IMG/VR virus record: IMGVR_UViG_3300037504_000682
Location: 1-64,000 of that record
Length of the DNA: 64,000 nucleotides
Reading direction: 5' to 3' (one strand)
Source: a virus
Below, in pieces: positions 33,451 through 41,727 of the stretch. The stretch's first letter is position 1; each line of letters begins with the position of its first letter. Below the pieces are notes generated by a model. That model saw only the letters and a list, made by a program, of their open reading frames with translations. It did not search any database and was not told the DNA's origin. The position numbers were made by a program, and so were the translations under genes.

Positions 33451-34370
33451 ACCGCCGCCACCTCCATCTGCCGCCGGTGGGCCCGCATCAGCATATTCTG
33501 GTTGTGAGCCGCCCGCCCCATATTATTCTCATTCGATCCATACGTCCGCGTATCCACCCCCTGCCGGCGCAGCACCTCGCAGGCCCGGCAGTCGCAGCGA
33601 GGCGCGGTGATCGGTTCAAGCAGCCGGTCCGGCCGGCCCCGTTCGGTCCGGGCCGCCTTATGCCGGACCAGCTCCCCATCCTGCTCCATAAAATAGATCC
33701 CGGCCGTGAAGGCTTGCTTGAAGTGACTGGAGCCGTCGAAGCTATTAATCCCCAACCGGCTCCACTGCCCCGCATAATCCGGCGAGGAGAGGCCCAGGAC
33801 GTGCAGATAGTGCCAGGGCAGCTCAGCCCGGATGGCCTCCACCGCCGCGATGTTATCCGCCTTGGCGCTGGCCCGGCCGGCCAGGCCACCCAGGGCGATG
33901 GCTTCATAACCCAGGTCGGCCAGCCAACGGGCGTTCTCTACCTTCTCGGCCAGGTCGACCCCGTGGGCCGTGACCACCGGCTCGAAGTCCGTCCCCGCCA
34001 CCAGCTCCAGGAACTCAGCAGCCGACCGGCGGTTGAATCGCCGGCGCTCCTCCAGGTTGCCGTAGCGACCGATTAACATATGGTCCGGAGCGATGAGGTA
34101 ATCGCCGGGCCGGGCCCGGGCCAGGTACTGCCGGAAGGCCCAGCCGGCCGTGACCCGTTCGCCGCGCAGCTGCGGCACCGCTTCGGCCCGGTAGCTCCAG
34201 GCCCCGCAGTCGAAGATCATTCGCTGGCGAGGCGGCAGGTCCTCCCGGGCGTAGGCCAGGGAGGTGAGCCAGCCGGCCGGTTGCTCGTCCAGGAACTCCC
34301 AGTAGGGCCGGGGCCGGCCGTCGATCTTGATATAGTCCCGGTTGCCGATCACGCCGAAGTAGCTACTCAT
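33447..34370 (-). CDS. dpdA: DpdA-like DNA (7-deaza)guanine transglycosylase
   Basis: TGT-superfamily enzyme, 307 aa. Zinc motif C259-D-C-R-A-C264 with H289 (CxCxxC..H), barrel residues MIFDCGAW (51-58, the position of the substrate-binding Asp), LGGLAGR (160-166), HVLGLSSPDYAG and NSFDGSS (209-215), where D212 matches the catalytic Asp of FDC in TGT. DpdA-type members insert 7-deazaguanines (preQ0) into phage or island DNA. No preQ0 synthesis gene (queC, D, E, folE) is in the window, so host preQ0 would be used. The start at 34370 overlaps the upstream stop. Confidence 0.72.
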   Translation of the reverse strand: MSSYFGVIGNRDYIKIDGRPRPYWEFLDEQPAGWLTSLAYAREDLPPRQRMIFDCGAWSYRAEAVPQLRGERVTAGWAFRQYLARARPGDYLIAPDHMLIGRYGNLEERRRFNRRSAAEFLELVAGTDFEPVVTAHGVDLAEKVENARWLADLGYEAIALGGLAGRASAKADNIAAVEAIRAELPWHYLHVLGLSSPDYAGQWSRLGINSFDGSSHFKQAFTAGIYFMEQDGELVRHKAARTERGRPDRLLEPITAPRCDCRACEVLRRQGVDTRTYGSNENNMGRAAHNQNMLMRAHRRQMEVAAV

Positions 34371-34560
34371 CGGCCGGCTCCTGGGGAAGGGCTCGCTGTG
34401 CAGCCTCCAGCTCTTCGTCAAGGATGAAGACAGCCTCGTCCAGGCTGCGACCCGGGCCGGGGCCATACTTGCCGATATAAGTCTTGAGTTGCGCCCTGAT
34501 TTGGTGAAGGTCTCTAATCGCCTGGGGACTGTTCTGGAACCTGAATGGTCGGGCGCTCAT
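34363..34560 (-). CDS. small protein, 65 aa, dpd-like operon
   Basis: ATG at 34560 overlaps the preceding TGA (ATGA), and its own stop overlaps the DpdA-like start. Basic N-terminus (RPFRFQNSPQAIRDLHQIR), acidic C-terminal helix. Probably helical; function unknown. Confidence 0.55.
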   Translation of the reverse strand: MSARPFRFQNSPQAIRDLHQIRAQLKTYIGKYGPGPGRSLDEAVFILDEELEAAQRALPQEPADE

Positions 34561-34823
34561 TCTGACCACCCCTGCCGCTTATACTCCGCCACACTCTCCC
34601 GGGTCCGCTGCCAGACCTCATCCGTCTCCGGCAGATCGAACACGCACAGATCCGCCCGCTCGGCTCCGTTGAGCCGGCAGTACCGGGGCCGTGCATTCAG
34701 CTGCGGGCAGCTGCCGGCCCCCTCAATGTCGTCGGCCCGGGCATATTTGCAGTATATTCGCTCGTCGAGCCAGTCGACCGGCCTTACCTGATCCGTTCGC
34801 AACTGAATTACAAGTCCTTCCAT
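34557..34823 (-). CDS. Cys-containing small protein, first gene of dpd-like operon
   Basis: An 88-residue protein. ATG after AAAAGGAGCGCATT. Cysteines in IYCKYA, SCPQL, YCRL and LCVF suggest a metal site. Leads a chain of six mostly overlapping genes ending at 31585, implying one functional unit. Unrecognised. Confidence 0.55.
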   Translation of the reverse strand: MEGLVIQLRTDQVRPVDWLDERIYCKYARADDIEGAGSCPQLNARPRYCRLNGAERADLCVFDLPETDEVWQRTRESVAEYKRQGWSE

Positions 34824-34839
34824 AATGCGCTCCTTTTAG

Positions 34840-34918
34840 TATAATAGGGTCGGCCGGGAGATAGTGCGCTCGCCTGGCCGAGGCCCACCGGGTTACGGCC
34901 GGTGGGCCGGTTTTATTT
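34840..34918 (+). ncRNA. candidate small RNA on the plus strand
   Basis: TATAAT (34840-34845) is followed by a TCGGCC..GGCCGA hairpin and a 10-bp terminator stem GGCCCACCGG/CCGGTGGGCC ending TTTTATTTT. Flanking genes are all on the opposite strand, so the product would be an RNA of about 65 nt antisense to the junction of two operons. No good -35 is seen. The same hairpin lacks a T-run for leftward transcripts. Confidence 0.4.
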
Positions 34919-37432
34919 TGCCGTCTTGCCATTCATCGCCGGCTGAGCCACCCCTGCTGATTTGGCTTCCGTAGTCGCCAGCCAATCAAACAGGGTCGGG
35001 GCCAGGGCCTGCTGCTCAATTGTCTCGCAGTACCTGACGCCATTCTCGAAGTAGGTGTCGCTCAACTCGATCCCATAGCCGCGCCGGCCGAGTTTGACAG
35101 CCAGATACGGCACAGTAAAGAGGCCGGCGAACGGGTCCAGGATCAGATCATCTTCATTGCTATAGAGCCGGATGGCCCGCTCCACGATGTCAAACGGCAG
35201 GGGACACAGGTGGTTTTCCTGCTGCTTGCGCCGCTGCTCGCTGTTGAGGCAGCGCATAAAAACGATGTCGTCCCAGACCCAATCGCTGGTGCTGACCGGT
35301 GGCTCGTAGAAAAAATGAGCCGGCAGGTTGCCCGCCGCCTCTTTGGTTTCCAGCCGGGCCACGTGGGCCTCGTAGTCATAGAGCTCGGCCGGCTGCAGCA
35401 TGCCGTTTCCATTTGACCGCCAAAAGCCATGAGCTGCGATTTGCCACCGGGCCCGGCTGTAGTCGGCCTTGTCTTTAGTCACCGGCTCATCGGCGTATTG
35501 ATCAGAATTGTCGGTCGGCGGCTTTCGGAAAAGAAGCAGGTACTCCGGCAGGCCGGAACCCATCTTGGTGGCATCCTTGGTCATCTCGGTCCATCCCAGC
35601 CGGTATGTTGACGCGTTCTCCCGGACCACGTCGGTAACGATGGTCCGCCGGCCTTCGTACATCCAGCCGTGCTCCCGGAAAGCCATCACGCACTCATCAG
35701 AGAATGGCGCAATTTCGGTGAAGCCGTGGGGCGTCTGGTGGCCGTAGAGAACCCGGTCTTTGACGTGAATGGCCGCCACCCGGCCGGGCTTTGTCACCCG
35801 CAGGAGCTGGGGGATGAGAAAATCCATCTGCTCCCAAAACTCGACATCGGTCGAGTTGTGACCAAAGTCCTCGTACTGGATGGTATATTCGTAGTGATTA
35901 CCAAACGGGATCGAGGTCATAATCATATCGACCGAATTGTCCTCCAGCCGAGGCATCTCCAAAACACAGTCGTTATTGACCGCCGTGAATCGTTTGCCTC
36001 CCGCCTCCCGCCGGTCGATGCCGATCTGGCGCTTCAGGTCGCTGGTTAAGGCCGCGTGGGAAAGTCCATATTTTCTCACGATCCGCTGCATCTTCTCTAC
36101 CTGCCGCTCGTACTGGCTCCACTTGCGTTGAAGGGCCTTAACCACCTGATCTTCGCTCTCGGCGTAGATGATATGGATGTTAACCTCTTTTCCCTGCTGG
36201 AAGCGGTATAGCCGGTGAACGGCCTGGATGAAATCCTGAAACTTGTAATCGACACCCAGAAAGACGGCGTCCGAGCAGTAGTGCTGGAAGTTACAGCCGG
36301 ATCCGGCGATCTCCGGCTTGGTGGCCAGGATCGGGAACTGACCCCGGCTAAAACCCAGGATGCGCTCCTCTCGGAGCTCCAGGGCCTGGGAGCCGTAGAC
36401 GCTGATCGCGTCCGGGACGGCCCGCTCGATGGCCCGCCGCTCATCCTCCAGGTGGTGCCATAGGAGCCAGTGGTGGCCGGGATTGGCCTCGATGATCTCG
36501 ACCATCTTGCCTACCCGGGCGGCCATCGTGGCCCGCTTTTCGGCAACCGCCTCCCGGACCCCACCGGCCGCATCCAGAAACAGCCGGTGCTGGCCCCGGT
36601 TGTCGGTTTGCTCCCAGGCCCGTTGGTGGTCAACCGGGAGGCGGTGCCAGTGAACCTGAAGTGGCGGCAACTCGTAGCCCTCGTCTGAGTAGCCCAGGTC
36701 GCTGGGCTTGTAGACAAAGAGCGCCCAGCTGGCCACCCACAGCCAGAACTTCTTTTCCTGGTTGGGGATCAGGGTCAAATTGCCGGCCTTGTTCACGTCC
36801 CGCTGGAAAAAGCGGGTCAGGGCCTGGCCGTTGTCCATAATGTCCAGGAAGTTGGCGTAGTAAATAAGCTCCCGGTATCGGTTGGGGTCGGGAGTGGCTG
36901 TGCAGACCCACCGGTACGGGACGCCGGCAAAAACTTCGTTGAAGATGTGGTAGGTTTTGCTGTCCAAGCTCCGGAGGACGCTGCCCTCATCCAGGCTGAC
37001 TCCGGCGATATCATGCAGCCGGGGGTCGATGTCGCCGTCTCTAACCCGCTCGTAGTTGGTGATCAGATACGGCGTGTCTGCCGCCTCGATCTCGGCGTCA
37101 GTCCGGACGTACTGGAACCGGACGCCCATAGCGGGCCCGTCCTCTTCGGAAAACTGATGCTTTACCCCAAGGGGGCAAACGATAAGGAACTTACCGCCGC
37201 GGCGGCGGGCCAGAACCTGGCGGCCCAGCTCGATCTGGATTCTGGTTTTGCCCAGGCCAAAGCTCATTGCCACCAGAGCTCTCCCCTGGCGAGCAGACCA
37301 GACCACGGCGTCTCGCTGGTGAGGCTTTAGCAAGGCGGGGTCGAGATCGTTCGGGTCGAGATGGAAGCCGGCCCGGACGGCGATGTCGGCTTTTTGTTGC
37401 AGGAATTTGAGATAGTTACCGTTGTTGTTCAT
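34913..37432 (-). CDS. SNF2/DEAD-like helicase fused to DNA methyltransferase
   Basis: An 839-residue fusion. Helicase half (1-470): FGLGKTRI (58-65), DEGS (148-151) in place of DEAH, CTATPDP (177-183), AGSGCNFQH (376-384) and QAVHRLYR (403-410). Methyltransferase half: motif IV TSIPF (506-510) and, at the far C-terminus, motif I DPFAGLFT (766-773) with GYGIEL, the circularly permuted order of amino-methyltransferases (N6-A or N4-C). Both catalytic motifs are unusual (SIPF; GLFT for GSGT). Could modify or remodel replicating phage DNA. Confidence 0.75.
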   Translation of the reverse strand: MNNNGNYLKFLQQKADIAVRAGFHLDPNDLDPALLKPHQRDAVVWSARQGRALVAMSFGLGKTRIQIELGRQVLARRRGGKFLIVCPLGVKHQFSEEDGPAMGVRFQYVRTDAEIEAADTPYLITNYERVRDGDIDPRLHDIAGVSLDEGSVLRSLDSKTYHIFNEVFAGVPYRWVCTATPDPNRYRELIYYANFLDIMDNGQALTRFFQRDVNKAGNLTLIPNQEKKFWLWVASWALFVYKPSDLGYSDEGYELPPLQVHWHRLPVDHQRAWEQTDNRGQHRLFLDAAGGVREAVAEKRATMAARVGKMVEIIEANPGHHWLLWHHLEDERRAIERAVPDAISVYGSQALELREERILGFSRGQFPILATKPEIAGSGCNFQHYCSDAVFLGVDYKFQDFIQAVHRLYRFQQGKEVNIHIIYAESEDQVVKALQRKWSQYERQVEKMQRIVRKYGLSHAALTSDLKRQIGIDRREAGGKRFTAVNNDCVLEMPRLEDNSVDMIMTSIPFGNHYEYTIQYEDFGHNSTDVEFWEQMDFLIPQLLRVTKPGRVAAIHVKDRVLYGHQTPHGFTEIAPFSDECVMAFREHGWMYEGRRTIVTDVVRENASTYRLGWTEMTKDATKMGSGLPEYLLLFRKPPTDNSDQYADEPVTKDKADYSRARWQIAAHGFWRSNGNGMLQPAELYDYEAHVARLETKEAAGNLPAHFFYEPPVSTSDWVWDDIVFMRCLNSEQRRKQQENHLCPLPFDIVERAIRLYSNEDDLILDPFAGLFTVPYLAVKLGRRGYGIELSDTYFENGVRYCETIEQQALAPTLFDWLATTEAKSAGVAQPAMNGKTAK

Positions 37433-37634
37433 TCAGCGCTCCCCTGACAGCTCGTTCTATGTTCTCCACCCGCTCGCTCACCCTGGCCGCCAGGACCGGG
37501 TCGCAGTCGGCCAGCACCTCGGCACACTCGGCCAGGAGCTGCCCGTCAAGCCGGATCTGGGCCGCCAGGCCGGCGATGAACTGCTGGGCCTTGCGAGGGG
37601 ATAGACGTGTTGGGGTTTTTCCGTTTCGTTTCAC
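37416..37634 (-). CDS. small helical protein, 72 aa
   Basis: Basic N-terminus (MKRNGKTPTRLSPRKAQQF), then helices. Overlaps the helicase-methyltransferase start by 17 bases, so probably coupled. No family recognised. Confidence 0.5.
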   Translation of the reverse strand: MKRNGKTPTRLSPRKAQQFIAGLAAQIRLDGQLLAECAEVLADCDPVLAARVSERVENIERAVRGALNEQQR

Positions 37635-37653
37635 TTCCGCCGCCTCCTGTGCT

Positions 37654-38028
37654 CTACTCTATCCGGACGGCCGTCTGCCGCCGGCTTGATTTGTCCGGCC
37701 GGGCCATCTCTCCCAGGTCCAACAATTGCCCCCAGACCAGGCCATAAGCCGCCGCCCGGGCCGGCCCCTGCTGCCGGTGGACCTCGGTCTTGAAGTTGCT
37801 GTAGTCCAGTCCCCGGATGATCTGGGCCAGGCCAATCCCGAGGTTCGTGGGGCTGACCGTGGCCCGGTAGCGGTAGTCGGTGCCGGCTCCGGCCACCGTC
37901 TCGCCTAATCCCGGAACGCGCGTTCGGAGATTGTCCAGGTCCTCGGCCACCCGGGCCCGGACCGTCAGTTTGGTGTCGCCCGGCTTCTGCACGATGCTGA
38001 AGAAGCCGAAGGGGGTAAAAATCCACAT
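37654..38028 (-). CDS. conserved small protein of unknown function (FTPFGFFS family)
   Basis: A 124-residue protein beginning MWIFTPFGFFSIVQKPGD, with LTVRARVAEDLDNLR and YRYRATVS. I recall this pattern in widespread bacterial proteins of about 120 aa without known function. Ribosome site AGGAGCATACCT. Its presence among DNA-modifying genes may reflect cargo picked up from a host. Confidence 0.65.
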   Translation of the reverse strand: MWIFTPFGFFSIVQKPGDTKLTVRARVAEDLDNLRTRVPGLGETVAGAGTDYRYRATVSPTNLGIGLAQIIRGLDYSNFKTEVHRQQGPARAAAYGLVWGQLLDLGEMARPDKSSRRQTAVRIE

Positions 38029-38038
38029 AGGTATGCTC

Positions 38039-38545
38039 CTAAAGGTCTATCACTTCTCTGGCTAGATGTTTTTTGGCGTAATCCAGCGGGACGATCAAGC
38101 CGTGGGTGTTATAGCCGTCGTTCTGGTTTTTGCTGGTCGCCACTTCTCGAAATTTTAGCTTCAGGCTATCCATCTGGGCCCGCAGCTCGTCCGGCCAGAA
38201 GACCAGGATCACCCCGTTGAGCAGGGCCGCGTAGAGGATGTAATCGGCCCGGCTGGTGTAGACCCAGCCCGGCTTGCCGGCGGTGTCGACCGAGATGGTC
38301 TCCAGGAAGATATTGCCGGTGTAGAAGGTCTGGATTCCGGACTTGTATTCAACAAACCAGGTCGTTCCGTCCTTGCTGAATATCCTGTCCCCCAGGCAGA
38401 GTACCCGCTCCTGGTGCGGGGTCGTTTTCTCGATGGTAAAGCCCCGGGCCTCGAAGTAGTCATCCAGAAACGCCTCGACTTGCATCCCCCGGATGTACTG
38501 GGGAGTCTTAGTAAATTGGCTGGTCACTCCGGTCGACCGTTGCAT
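38039..38545 (-). CDS. PD-(D/E)XK nuclease-like protein
   Basis: A 168-residue protein. The segment CLGDRIFSKDGTTWFVEYKSG contains D-x(n)-ExK (V-E-Y-K), the catalytic core of PD-(D/E)XK nucleases, in a Holliday-junction-resolvase or restriction-like context. ATG at 38545 behind GGGAAGGAAATTACCT; overlaps the methyltransferase gene by 38 bases. It may be the cleaving partner of that methyltransferase or a recombination nuclease. Confidence 0.6.
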   Translation of the reverse strand: MQRSTGVTSQFTKTPQYIRGMQVEAFLDDYFEARGFTIEKTTPHQERVLCLGDRIFSKDGTTWFVEYKSGIQTFYTGNIFLETISVDTAGKPGWVYTSRADYILYAALLNGVILVFWPDELRAQMDSLKLKFREVATSKNQNDGYNTHGLIVPLDYAKKHLAREVIDL

Positions 38546-39662
38546 AGGTAATTTCCTTCCCTATTTTGAGTCCCCAGGTGAACCAGGCCACCGGGAACTG
38601 GGCTCCGGCCCCATCCCAACCCTTGTTGGGCATCTTGAAGTTGATCCGCTTGTCCAGCAGGATCAACTCCAGGCCGAAGACCCGAAACATATCCTGGGCC
38701 GTTTTGGCCCCCAACATTTCAACCGGCATCAGGAGGGCGAAGGGCTGGCCCAGCTGATAGCAGCGCTCAAGCCACGGGTACTTAATGCTATAGGGCGGGT
38801 TCGTGACCAGGCAGTCCCAGAGACCATCCGGCTCATAATCGAAAAAATTCTGGCCGTCCAGCAGGTCAGATGAAACAACCTCGAAGCCGGCGTCGTAAAG
38901 GCCCTCGACCAGATAGCCCTCTCCCCGGGCCGGCTCCCAGATCGTGGTAAAGCGCTCGATGTAGGGCAGCAGGGGATCAATGGCATAGGGCGGGGTCTGG
39001 CAGGCGTCGTATCCCTTGGGGACGTAGATGTCTCCCTCTCGGTTGGCCTTATTGTCCCGCTTGTAGTTGGGCTGCTGGGGCCGGCAATCCGGGCAGGTGG
39101 CCCCTTCGTAAACCTGGCCGCAGCCCTCACAGATCGGCAGGGCCGATTCCTCGATAGCGGCCTCCAGGTGCTCGTCCTTGCCATAAAGCGGCCGGGTGTC
39201 GGCCGGAATCGGGCTGGGGACGGTAGCCTGGAAGGTGCTGCCGTTCTGTTTTGGTTCCTTGTGCCGGTCGACAATGTCCCGGCCGGTGGAATAGGTGATC
39301 CGCTCGCCGGCTTCAGCCCGGGCGATGGCCTCCTGCCGGGCTTCGTCGGGGGTTTTTGGTTCTGCCAGCAAATACAGCGCCTTTGCTTGAAATTCCAACC
39401 CGGTTGGAATTTGAGGGAATTCACGAGCAACGTTCATAAAGCGCCGCGCTGTCTCTTGGCTCCACCCAAACTCACTTTCAAGCCACCCACCAAAAGCGCC
39501 GTGGGGCAATCGCTCTTTTACCTCGATCAACTTCTCCCCAATCTCGATAATATCCTGGGCCGTCCGGCGCATCAGGGTTTTGATCTCGCTGGTCCGCTGC
39601 TCGACCACGATCCGGGTCTCGGCGTCCAGTTGGGTGTAGTTAAATACCGTCGTTATTTCCAC
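38508..39662 (-). CDS. DUF3102 / zinc-ribbon / DNA adenine methyltransferase
   Basis: A 384-residue three-part protein. Residues 1-110 are DUF3102-like (EIGEKLIEVKERLPHGAFGGWL..FGWSQETARRFM), as in phage ParB-like and methyltransferase fusions. Residues about 177-193 hold CEGCG..CPDC. The C-terminal domain has WEPARGEGYLVEGL (motif I) and VTNPPYS (motif IV, NPPY), so N6-adenine methylation is expected. Partly overlaps the nuclease gene. Confidence 0.75.
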   Translation of the reverse strand: MEITTVFNYTQLDAETRIVVEQRTSEIKTLMRRTAQDIIEIGEKLIEVKERLPHGAFGGWLESEFGWSQETARRFMNVAREFPQIPTGLEFQAKALYLLAEPKTPDEARQEAIARAEAGERITYSTGRDIVDRHKEPKQNGSTFQATVPSPIPADTRPLYGKDEHLEAAIEESALPICEGCGQVYEGATCPDCRPQQPNYKRDNKANREGDIYVPKGYDACQTPPYAIDPLLPYIERFTTIWEPARGEGYLVEGLYDAGFEVVSSDLLDGQNFFDYEPDGLWDCLVTNPPYSIKYPWLERCYQLGQPFALLMPVEMLGAKTAQDMFRVFGLELILLDKRINFKMPNKGWDGAGAQFPVAWFTWGLKIGKEITYATVDRSDQPIY

Positions 39663-39672
39663 AAGTCGCTCC

Positions 39673-39963
39673 TTATTCCGCTCTGCCTAATAGTTCAATG
39701 GCCGGCACCGCCGGATTATTGCGCTCCGGGGTGAGATCGACCCCGAAATGAGCCATCAGGAAATCGGCCACGCCGGGAAAGTACAGCCCGCTCACCCACC
39801 AGGCCCGCCGGTCCTTCACCCACCGCCGGGCGTGGGGCGGCAGGAGCTTCAGGTCGTGGACCAGGTCGGAGTTGTACGAAAACTCCAGCAGGAAGCCCTC
39901 GGTGAGCGGGGTGATAGAGAAGCTGCCGTGCTCGGTGTTATAGGTCTTCTTGAAGCTGGTCAT
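39673..39963 (-). CDS. stand-alone HARP-like domain protein
   Basis: A 96-residue protein. FSYNSDLVHDLKLLPPHARR and WVKDRRAWWVSGLYFPGV follow the HARP/N-terminal SMARCAL1-like pattern (F.Y...LV..LK..P.A.W....K.W.V), which recognises forked DNA when joined to annealing helicases. Here it stands alone beside the loader gene. Function inferred only. Confidence 0.58.
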   Translation of the reverse strand: MTSFKKTYNTEHGSFSITPLTEGFLLEFSYNSDLVHDLKLLPPHARRWVKDRRAWWVSGLYFPGVADFLMAHFGVDLTPERNNPAVPAIELLGRAE

Positions 39964-39973
39964 CGCCCCCCCC

Positions 39974-40879
39974 TTAAACCACCGCTCGTTGATCCGGCCC
40001 TACGACCTGGACTTGCGCCCATAGCTGGCCGGTAAGGCGGCTGAGTAGCGCTCCTCCGATGTCGGCCACGTAGCCACCTTGCCGCCGCCAGACATCAGCC
40101 AGATCGTCCAGGCTGTGATTGGCGGTGATAATCAACGGCTTCTCGTACATGTAGCGGTAGTGAATGACCTCATACAGTTTGCCCAGGGCCCATTCGCTAG
40201 GCATCCGCTTGTCGATGTCGTCTATCACCAGAAACGTGGCGTAATTCATCCCCCGCCAAAGCTGGCCCTCGGTCGGGCCGGGATTGTCGCTCTTGTCCCA
40301 GCTCTGCTGAACCCGGGAGCAGTGCAGAACCCACTCGACGAAGCGAACGGACAGGTTGGGCGGGCCGGCATCTATGGCGTCCCAGGCCATTTTGCGCAGG
40401 GCCGAAACGGCCAGGTGGGTTTTACCTACCCCGTACTCCCCCCCCCAGAGCCACAGCAGATTCCGCTCCCGGCTGTAGGTTTCGGTGTACTCAATGACAT
40501 CTCCTAGGTGCTTTCTGGCCAGGCCGTGACGGGCGATGTCCCAGTTCTCAAATGTCATCCGGGCGTAGCGGCCGGCGTCAATGCCGCCAGCCCGTGAAAC
40601 AATTTCCCCGTAGGCCGCCTGCTTCTCCTGGTGCTTTTGCTCTGCCAGCTGCCGGTTGCGCTCCTCGGTCACCGCCGGGCAATCACACGAAACACGCCAA
40701 TAAACGGTCACCTCGTCGCTCATCTGCATGCTGCCGGGCTCCACAATCCGGCCGCAGTGTTCGCAGCTGTAGCGGTACTCATCGGGACCTTGCTGCGATA
40801 GCTGCCGCTCTAGCACTGTGCCCAGCGGTAACGGTCTCTTCTGTCGGTCGTGGCTTCTTCCGTTTGCCTGAATGTCCAT
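39974..40879 (-). CDS. DnaC/IstB-like helicase loader ATPase
   Basis: A 301-residue protein. The N-terminal Cys cluster (CEHCG..CDCP, residues 39-70) resembles a zinc finger. Then Walker A GGEYGVGKTHLA, Walker B FLVIDDID, sensor LIITANHS. ATG 40879 has GGAGCGCAAA; the first 101 bases overlap the replisome organiser. The order organiser then loader is the usual phage replication module. Confidence 0.8.
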   Translation of the reverse strand: MDIQANGRSHDRQKRPLPLGTVLERQLSQQGPDEYRYSCEHCGRIVEPGSMQMSDEVTVYWRVSCDCPAVTEERNRQLAEQKHQEKQAAYGEIVSRAGGIDAGRYARMTFENWDIARHGLARKHLGDVIEYTETYSRERNLLWLWGGEYGVGKTHLAVSALRKMAWDAIDAGPPNLSVRFVEWVLHCSRVQQSWDKSDNPGPTEGQLWRGMNYATFLVIDDIDKRMPSEWALGKLYEVIHYRYMYEKPLIITANHSLDDLADVWRRQGGYVADIGGALLSRLTGQLWAQVQVVGPDQRAVV

Positions 40880-41720
40880 TTTGCGCTCCGTTCTTTCGTT
40901 CCACTTGCTGAATCTGCCCGGTGATTGTCTTGATCAAGCTACCCGGCGACTTGTGGGTGTACCGCCCCCTGTTTAAAATTTCTACAGCCTCGTCTATCAA
41001 CCCCCTCGCCCGGCCGACGTCACCCCCGGCCAGGTCTAAAATGTCGCAACAATCATCCTCCCACATCTGGGCGTCCGTAATCCCCCTGGGGGCGTTTCCG
41101 GTTTCTTGCTGGTAATAGGTGGCCAGTTGATCAGCCGGGTTTTGTTTCGGGATTTTTTCTCTAATTCCTTGTTCAGGGCCCTCTCTCGCATGCGCGTGCG
41201 CGATAGTAGTAGGAGTCTTTAAATTAACCTTCTCTTTAAACTTCTTATTAGGCCGCCGTTCTGGCGGCACGCTTCCGGAATGGTTCCGGCTTTCTTCCGG
41301 CAAGTTTCCGGAAGGCGGTTGGGCCTCCTGATCCAGGTTTCCGTCAGGTGTCGGGGCGTCCTGGTCATTGTCGCCGTCCTGGCTGCTGTCCTGGGGTGGC
41401 TCCGGGTAGGTTGACGTCTCCCGGTCGGCCCTGAGTCCGATCTGGTTGTCGTTGAAGCCGGGCCAGTATTGCCATTTTTCGCCGTCGGCTTCGAAGAGAA
41501 CGATCAGGCCGACCTTCTGCATCTCCTGGAGGTAGTGCTCCACCGCCTCGATTGAGACGTCGCTGCGCCAGGGGAAGACAAGGGAGCGGACCATCACCGG
41601 GTCACCGTAGAAGACGCCGTTTTTGTCCAGATGGCTGATGATCCAGGTGGCCAGGAGCCGGCAGGTGTCATCGGGGAGGTTTTTGAACTTTGAGCTGCGG
41701 CTGATCGAGTTGTTTACCAT
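40779..41720 (-). CDS. phage replisome organiser (DnaD/winged-helix-like)
   Basis: A 313-residue protein. The N-terminal part (SKFKNLPDDTCRLLATWII..GVFYGDPVMVRSLVFPW) is the winged-helix start of phage replication initiators; a long polar linker follows, then a DnaD-like helical segment (ADQLATYYQQETGNAPRGIT). ATG 41720 is preceded by AGAGGGCGA; ATG 41735 is an alternative. It would bind the origin and recruit the loader. Confidence 0.7.
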   Translation of the reverse strand: MVNNSISRSSKFKNLPDDTCRLLATWIISHLDKNGVFYGDPVMVRSLVFPWRSDVSIEAVEHYLQEMQKVGLIVLFEADGEKWQYWPGFNDNQIGLRADRETSTYPEPPQDSSQDGDNDQDAPTPDGNLDQEAQPPSGNLPEESRNHSGSVPPERRPNKKFKEKVNLKTPTTIAHAHAREGPEQGIREKIPKQNPADQLATYYQQETGNAPRGITDAQMWEDDCCDILDLAGGDVGRARGLIDEAVEILNRGRYTHKSPGSLIKTITGQIQQVERKNGAQNGHSGKRKKPRPTEETVTAGHSARAAAIAARSR

Positions 41721-41727
41721 TCGCCCT

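Noticed and set aside
37631-38026. 131-codon minus-strand frame overlapping the FTPFGFFS-family gene
   Set aside because: The alternative frame matches a known conserved small-protein pattern and has the ribosome site.
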